Source: Solicoccozyma terricola (Eukaryota; Basidiomycota; Tremellomycetes; Filobasidiales; Piskurozymaceae). Taken from it: a DNA stretch of 64,000 bases. This document shows, one piece after another, positions 58,133-64,000 of this stretch. The first letter of the stretch is position 1. Each line of letters opens with the position of its first letter. The stretch is taken from positions 477,125 to 541,124 of the forward strand of contig BCLD01000017.1 of the NCBI GenBank assembly GCA_001600875.1. Reading direction: 5' to 3'. A program made the position numbers and the translations under genes. Under the pieces are notes generated by a model. The model was not told the origin of the DNA, did no database searches, and worked only from the letters and a program-made list of their open reading frames with translations.

Positions 58133-61100
58133 TCAACACAGCCCAATTTCTTCGAGGGCAGTCTTCAAAGACTCCCCAGTTGCATCTATGCCTTGCAGAA
58201 ATCGAAGGAGCTCTTTTGCCAGCTAAGAGGGGAACGGATTAGTTAAGTGATACTCCCCGTGATAACGCCAATACACACTTGTGTATCTTGCTGCTTGATT
58301 GCAAGCTGCAGTAGGTGAATTGTATCTTCAGACCCGGAAGCGTCGGGTTGCATAGTATGCATGACCAATAGGTAGGAGCTAGCTGTTGCGAGTAAATTCC
58401 GCTTGATGCATTTCTGGAGACGATCAGATTAGTTCAGCGTGATGATCTCTGTTCCTTGCCACATTACTCACCTTGTACAAGTCCCGTGGCTCTCCTGCCA
58501 TAGAAAACAAATCTCTCCATTTGGTTGTCTCTGTCTTCCTCGCACATGCCACAATGATGTTCAAGGATTGCGGGAAAAAGTCAAGGAATTCGATGGTGCA
58601 TCGCAGAAGCGCATCTGCCCTGACTCCAACATTCCCATCGAAAACTGGTGGGGGCACATCGTCCAGCACGCGATAAAGAAGTACCTCAAGAGCATGTTCG
58701 AAGTAGACCAGTTGGTCGTAGCATGATGCTAAAGACACCGCAGACTTGATGCGTTGAGCGTCAAGGTGATATCGGAGGACTGCAGGTAAGAACAAATGCG
58801 CCTGATGTCAAGTGGCAATCAGCATGGTTGCACACATTACTATGCTGCAAAATACTTACCCCACTGTGAAATTTGAACAAGGTGAATGGCAGGCCTTGCC
58901 TCCCTGATACTTCGTGTTCAACTCCAATGATGATCGCTTTATCCATGAGTATCGCTGCGTAGGAGTCCGTTCAGTTCGGAGGGTTACACTTCTCAGGAAA
59001 CTCTCCCAACTTACACAGTGGATAGAAGTCCAAATCGAGCTTGACACTTTCCCTTACAGTCAGGTAAGAATCGGTCTCACTGTTGACCGTCGTTGCTTCC
59101 ACGGTCAATGCATCCATCCATACCCGGATAGAGGACCCGTCGTAGCCCCACAGCGAATTTTCAAGAGTGCTGATGCCACTGAGATGGGTCCAGTACGATT
59201 CTATGTGGTCAGCCAGAACTTGCATGTCATAGCGCACTTCATTGTTGCCAGCCTGCGGGGGAATAGGATCAGTGTGGATCATTCCTTTCATGCGTGAGAT
59301 GCTTCGCCCTAACTCTTCGAGGCCGTAGCAAGACGAGACGACTATCGACCAAGAAGATTATGGTGGCAACCATGAGGTCGTGAATAGGTTCGCCAAGAGC
59401 TGCGTGGCGTCGTTATCAGCTCAAATGCGCCTGAAATCACCGATATCAAGCACATTTACCTTTTTGCGTTGAAGGAATCATCCATGACATTCCCCTCACA
59501 CGATTTGGCATAGCAACGATACCACGAAAGCTAATACTGCCGCAAACGTTCAGCCGGATCGAGTCCTTCGTAGCTTCAATCAGGAAGTGGTAGAGTGTGT
59601 TGTCTGCCGTATACACGAGGAGCGAGTTCTCCAACAAAGACATCAACAAAATGGGTGCAGGAAGCGTCTCGGTGTGAAGGACGTTCTTGTTGGCCAAGTC
59701 GAGATCGCGGGAATACATGCGAATCTGCCCGGAGACGATACACACGTTAGTTAAGTGAATGCGATGCATAATTCACATACCCCTCACCTCGTTACCATGA
59801 TCTGTCTCTACAGCAGCCACCAGAACGTGGTGATACCACAACAAACCGCCATGCACCGTGATCTCGTTCTCCTCAGCTTCGTCCCGGAATAATTTCCAAC
59901 GGCCCGAAATCGATGAAAAATGGGTCAGACCGTATCGACCAGCGATGGCAATGAGAGTGCCATCGATCGAGATCGTGGCGTAGCGAATAGGCCAGTTTGT
60001 CGATATGTACATCATCGGGTACTGCGCGATGAGGATGTGAGTGAAGTGATCAGGGCATCGATCTGCGAGTGAATTTACCTTGACAGACTGCCAACCATCG
60101 CTGTCTGGATTGATGACGCTCATATCCGGTTGATCTGCCCCTCTATAGACAAGCAGTTTATCATCGAGCTGCAGTAATGCATATTGTGCGCTGTCCTGAA
60201 TGATGGGAGGCTCATCAGGTGGCTAGAACGGGAGATACTTCTTCGCATCCTAGCTCACGGGTGTCTGCTGTGAGGTGTTGGAACTCTTGGTAAAAGGCAG
60301 AACATGGATCCGCTCTGAAACTGGAGTTTAAATTGCGACATTAGGGGAAGTTCATACGAGTTGTCGGGGCCATCTCTTACCTTGATCATCCGCATTGGCC
60401 AGCATGACCAGCTCCAAATTGCCTGGCAGCCAGAACTGCGAGAAAAATCCAGCGTAATATCACTAATTAACGGGTGCCACAAAGTCTGTTCGTCCATCAC
60501 TCACCACATTCGAAGCACCCCTCATGTACGAATCATGCTGCACCTTTCCAGACGAACGATCTGCACCCTCTTTCACACCGTATCCGCATAATCTCCCTCC
60601 AATGCTCCAAACTGCCCAACCTCGCTCGTATGCCACAGCGAGACAGTACCCGTCTGAAGTCCAGCTGAGATCTTTAACTGCGCCAGTGTCGGCTTGACGG
60701 CCAATCGTAGTGGCCAGGTGGTATTTGTGAGATGGACGAGGAGGCTGTGGGAATATGGGGAGACTTATCGCGTGGATGGTGCCTCTTGATAACCAATATC
60801 TCGTAAGTACTATCCCTTCTTGCTAACTAACATTCGACTGCACTTACACGCTCGTTCCGACTGCAGCCAGTCCGAACTTTGGATTGACAGCGATGGTTGT
60901 TGCCCCATCTCGATTGCTGGAATCAGCACCGATCGGATACACCTGTCGTCCAACAATAGTCGTGGTTGGTGAGCGACTTATAGGCGTGACGGAATCGTAC
61001 GGATTTTCGTCAGATCCTGGGGATATCAATGACTGGCGAAGGTATGTTGCGGACTGTAATGATTGTGGATTTTTGTCAGGTTGCCCTTCGCATCCCTCAA

Positions 61101-62146
61101 AGGTCATTTCAAGTTCGTTAATCACCTCTCGAGCGGAAATGACAGATGATTGGCGGAATTGCACGATGAAAGCTCTTCCATCAGAGAGGATCAGGGTATG
61201 TTGACCCAGAGTCCGAGGATAATTGAAATGAGTGACTACGACTGGTGTTCCCTCGAGAAGCCATCAATGACACGTCGGATAGAAGGGAACGTCGTAAACT
61301 CACCATCATCCTTGAGACCCTCCAACCAAGGTAAATCCTTCAAAATCCACTTTTGCACATCAACCTGATCTTCCTCATCTCCATCGATTGGCGGAACAAC
61401 TTGCGGATCAGAATCGTTCGGGCTGATGGATTTGTTGGATAGTTCGGCTGGGATTGGCCAAGGAACACGGAGGATCGTTGGTGGATCTGAAGTGGACAAA
61501 AGTACATGTCGGGAGTGGGATGAGATGCTAGAAGGGGTTGCTCGTAGATGAGCTGAGGGGGCTTCAGGGGCTTGTGTTCCTTTCAATGGCTGCTCACCTC
61601 GTACACTTCTTGTCGACTCGCGAAACACCAGCATTCTCCAATATTAACCCTCCGATATCCTCTCCTTCACCTGCACCAGGTGGAAACTCTGCCGTCGGTG
61701 GATAGTGTAGTACTGCGCTGCCTGTTGAGCGCACGACGTAGTTGATTATATAGCCATGTGAAGTCTGTGAGATGTGATCAGCTAATACATTCGCCTTGGA
61801 TATGTCAAGTCATCAACATCTCACAAGTAACAACAAACTCCGTCCGTCATGCGACCAGCTAACAGATCCATTTTCTCCGTACTTGCTGATCGACCCCGGT
61901 AGTCTCTGGACAGACGCAAGTTGAGCAGTCGGCTGTATATGTGAGATTCCCTCACCAGTCAGTCACTCCGTCTACGCAACTCTCATCCCCGGACCATAAG
62001 ACAAGACTCACGCGGACGTTCCAAACGATGATCTCGAATTTGCTTACACTCGCGAACAAGGTGCCCTTTCGATTCCGAGCGAGGGCGATGATGTCGGTGG
62101 GGGAGTGGTGATGGATGACGCGGGATGGTGCTACTGGCCAGTACAT
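58133..62146 (-). CDS. RIC1: RIC1 subunit of the Ric1-Rgp1 Rab GEF
   Basis: Ric1-Rgp1 activates the Golgi Rab Ypt6 for retrograde traffic. The start is MYWPVAPSRVIHHHSPTDII, then LARNRKGTLFASVSKFEIIV. A WD40-type N-terminal half follows (SVSWSHDGRSLLL-like segments, AVGTSVL, FRGIVAMPNRVRGMSWMIPS). The C-terminal RIC1 domain is clear: FLPAVLRYHLDAQRIKSAVS, LASCYDQLVYFEHALEVLLY, RVLDDVPPP, LLRCTIEFLDFFPQSLNIIV, ACARKTETTKWRDLFSMAGE, KCIKRNLLATASSYLLVMHT and LAKELLRFLQGID near the stop. About 12 exons, roughly 1,000 residues, as expected. A CACGTG lies at 62224-62229, 78 bp upstream of the start. Confidence 0.9.
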
Positions 62147-62355
62147 ATTTGCGAGATGGAGTGAGGATGAATCCGGTGCGAGGTATTAGTTGGGAGACGA
62201 CGAGGTGGTTAGTCGCGTTCGGCCACGTGACCCGCGATCCATCAACCCATGTAATCAACTCCTCGAGCGTACAACTGCTAAACAAGACAAGGCAAGCAAG
62301 ATAAACAACACGTAACACCAGCAGCAACCCCTTCCCATGCCCTCTACTCCTTCTC
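62147..62355 (-). promoter_or_regulatory. RIC1 promoter
   Basis: The 209-bp gap between the RIC1 start and the stop of the next minus-strand gene. It holds CACGTGAC at 62224-62231, in the same strand-neutral arrangement as in other promoters of the window. Confidence 0.4.
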
Positions 62356-64000
62356 CTACTCTGCATATCGACTTCCGATCCGAACAGAGGTACAATTCGC
62401 AAGTGTCTCATCCATTGAAGCAGGAGCGACACGATGGCATAGAGGTTTTATGAATCGGATCCGGGGTTTCTTGTCGATTGGTAAAGGGGAGTTTACCGTC
62501 GAGATGGTTGATGGTTTAGACGTCCGATGACAAGACTTTGAATTTCTTTTCTTCTCGATGATCGAGGACGTGTTGACGGATTTCACCACCTTGTCCAATT
62601 TACTACGTTTTCCCTCTTTCACGATGTTCTTCTCTGACGAATCCCTTGCGTAAACTGGAATCGGGATCCAATCCGTCGTCTCCATACCTCGCTTCACCAT
62701 TTCAATTGATCGTTTTGGAATTTCAATCCAAAATTTCAATCCTCGAACATCAAAATCTTCTTCCTCCGTTTTAACTTGATGCGTATGTGGTGCGTCGTCG
62801 GCGTCGTCGGCTTCGTTGTCGTTGTCGTCGTTGTACTCAATCTTCCTCATCTTTCGTCCCCCGTGTACATTCTCCACTTTCCTCTTCTTCATCGGTTTCG
62901 TTTCCACATTCACCACCTTCTCCCCCTCCTTCACCTTCTTCCCCTTCCCCCTCCCCACCCCCACCCCCATCCCCATCCCCAACTCATTCCCAATCTCCCA
63001 ACCCCCAAACCTCTCATCACAATCCCCATCCAAATAAACTCCATTTTTCGCTCTCATATAATCAAACAAATCTTTTGTTTTCCCATTCCCACGATAAAAA
63101 ATAGAATATGAAACTTGAGATTGTTTTCGAGTTGATCGTCGTCGTCGTCGTGGTTGATGGTGTGTTGGTTTGATTGTTTGGGTTGGTGTTGATGATGAAG
63201 GTGATGAGGTGGTGTTGGTGGTGGTGTTGGTGTTGGTGTTGGTGTTGGTGGTGCTGGTGGTGTTGGTGTTGGTGGTGCTGGTGCTGGTGATGTTCGTGGT
63301 ATTCGTGGTGTTCGTGGTGGAATGCACAGCGACGATATCAGAAACACAAGAAATAGTAGGTGATGGAGAAAGAGAAGGTGGAATATACCGTGGATGTAAA
63401 ATATGAAGGAGGTTTTTAGGTTGATATTGAGAATATGATTTACGTCGTTGTCGTTGTTGGGTGGAAGAACAAAGGGAAGTAGTTGGATGTATATGGGTTG
63501 GAATGATGGAAGTTGATTTTGGTTGTTGATTAAGGGGTTTGGTTTTGGTTGTCGTTGGATTGATTCGTACTTGATCTTCTAGTTTTACACTATCCATCTT
63601 TGAATTCCCGATATGTTTCATTGTTGTTAAAGAGGATGATTTGAATAACAACCTTTGAGAAATCCGAGGTTGAAGTCGTGATGATGATGATGATGATGAT
63701 GATGATGTTGAAAAAGTCGATTTCATATCCTCATTCCTAATTCCATTCCCATTTATCCCTGTACCCTCCCAATTCCTCTTCCCTACCCTCGGACTAAACC
63801 AAGTTTTCTCACCAACAACTTTTTCAACTCTTGTAATCGCGACTTTAACAATTGGACGACTTTCAAATAATCCAAGTCGTTCTAAAAGGAGATTATTTCG
63901 TTGAATTTGAAGAAGTCGAAGGGATTCATAGTCTAGTTGGTTTATTTCATTGAGGTCGTTGAGTTGATCGAGTTCTGGGAGGTCGTCGATGTGGGTGTGT
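62356..64000 (-). CDS. Partial unknown protein, low-complexity and basic
   Basis: The frame is open from the right edge (64000) to a stop at 62356, so the N-terminus is missing and about 545 residues are visible. I do not recognise it. Near the edge is a helical block NEINQLDYESLRLLQIQRNN, then FESRPIVKVAITRVEKVVGE. Ser, Asn/Thr (TNT repeat) and Lys/Arg-rich tracts follow. A more ordered piece reads YSIFYRGNGKTKDLFDYMRA, and another WIEIPKRSIEMVKRGMETTD. It ends VRIGSRYAE. The basic, disordered character would suit a nuclear protein; that is inference. Confidence 0.55.
   Translation of the reverse strand, partial: HTHIDDLPELDQLNDLNEINQLDYESLRLLQIQRNNLLLERLGLFESRPIVKVAITRVEKVVGEKTWFSPRVGKRNWEGTGINGNGIRNEDMKSTFSTSSSSSSSSSRLQPRISQRLLFKSSSLTTMKHIGNSKMDSVKLEDQVRINPTTTKTKPLNQQPKSTSIIPTHIHPTTSLCSSTQQRQRRKSYSQYQPKNLLHILHPRYIPPSLSPSPTISCVSDIVAVHSTTNTTNTTNITSTSTTNTNTTSTTNTNTNTNTTTNTTSSPSSSTPTQTIKPTHHQPRRRRRSTRKQSQVSYSIFYRGNGKTKDLFDYMRAKNGVYLDGDCDERFGGWEIGNELGMGMGVGVGRGKGKKVKEGEKVVNVETKPMKKRKVENVHGGRKMRKIEYNDDNDNEADDADDAPHTHQVKTEEEDFDVRGLKFWIEIPKRSIEMVKRGMETTDWIPIPVYARDSSEKNIVKEGKRSKLDKVVKSVNTSSIIEKKRNSKSCHRTSKPSTISTVNSPLPIDKKPRIRFIKPLCHRVAPASMDETLANCTSVRIGSRYAE

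Overview
The window is nuclear DNA of a basidiomycete fungus, most likely a tremellomycete yeast (Cryptococcus/Kwoniella-like). The signs are densely packed genes on both strands, roughly 4-10 short introns per gene (mostly 45-90 nt) with GTRNGT donors and CTNA(C)-type branch points, short intergenic gaps, and proteins that match well known fungal families. The species call is inference. I see no rRNA, tRNA, CRISPR array, transposon or virus-derived gene. Gene models were made by hand from splice signals and protein-family conservation, so single exon edges may be off.

Layout. 1-300: 5' end of an acidic, possibly nucleolar protein (-). 499-3016: nucleostemin/NUG1-type ribosome-assembly GTPase (+). 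3195-4231: mitochondrial ribosomal protein uL15m (+). 4330-8852: SWI1/ARID subunit of SWI/SNF (-). 9433-11907: phosphatidylinositol synthase PIS1 (+). 12041-14065: unknown protein (-). 14517-18423: HSP104 disaggregase (-), divergent from MEMO1-like 18864-20749 (+). 20945-24329: COG3 (+). 24383-27136: LSG1 GTPase (-), divergent from mitochondrial bS21m 27355-28059 (+). 28181-31248 (-) and 31474-34417 (+): the two halves of a 5-oxoprolinase, on separate head-to-head genes. 34852-35325: small unknown protein (-). 36070-37719: GAL7 (+). 37807-39495: PTC7-like phosphatase (+). 39715-42484: VPS45 (+). 42525-43852: a Derlin (-). 44416-45303: CKS1 (-). 45646-52035: ABCC transporter (-). 52510-53148: secreted protein with an apparent frame break (-). 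53805-55629: small membrane protein distantly like B12D/MLRQ (-). 55987-57336: dienelactone-hydrolase family protein (-). 58133-62146: RIC1 (-). 62356-64000: unknown low-complexity protein running off the right edge (-).

The content is mostly housekeeping. Ribosome assembly (NUG1, LSG1, possibly the left-edge gene) and mitochondrial ribosome genes recur. A second theme is membrane traffic and ER/Golgi function (COG3, VPS45, RIC1, Derlin, PIS1). The Derlin and CKS1 genes are cut into exons so small that no long reading frame reveals them; they were assembled exon by exon.

The best leads are: a short repeat found in introns of NUG1, HSP104, MEMO1-like and perhaps LSG1, always in transcript-sense orientation; a 7-nt internal microexon in CKS1; the divergent split 5-oxoprolinase; long homopolymers that are all poly(C) in the sense strand and often lie just after 5' splice sites; CACGTG elements concentrated in promoters; and a pentanucleotide repeat that shifts the frame of the secreted protein.
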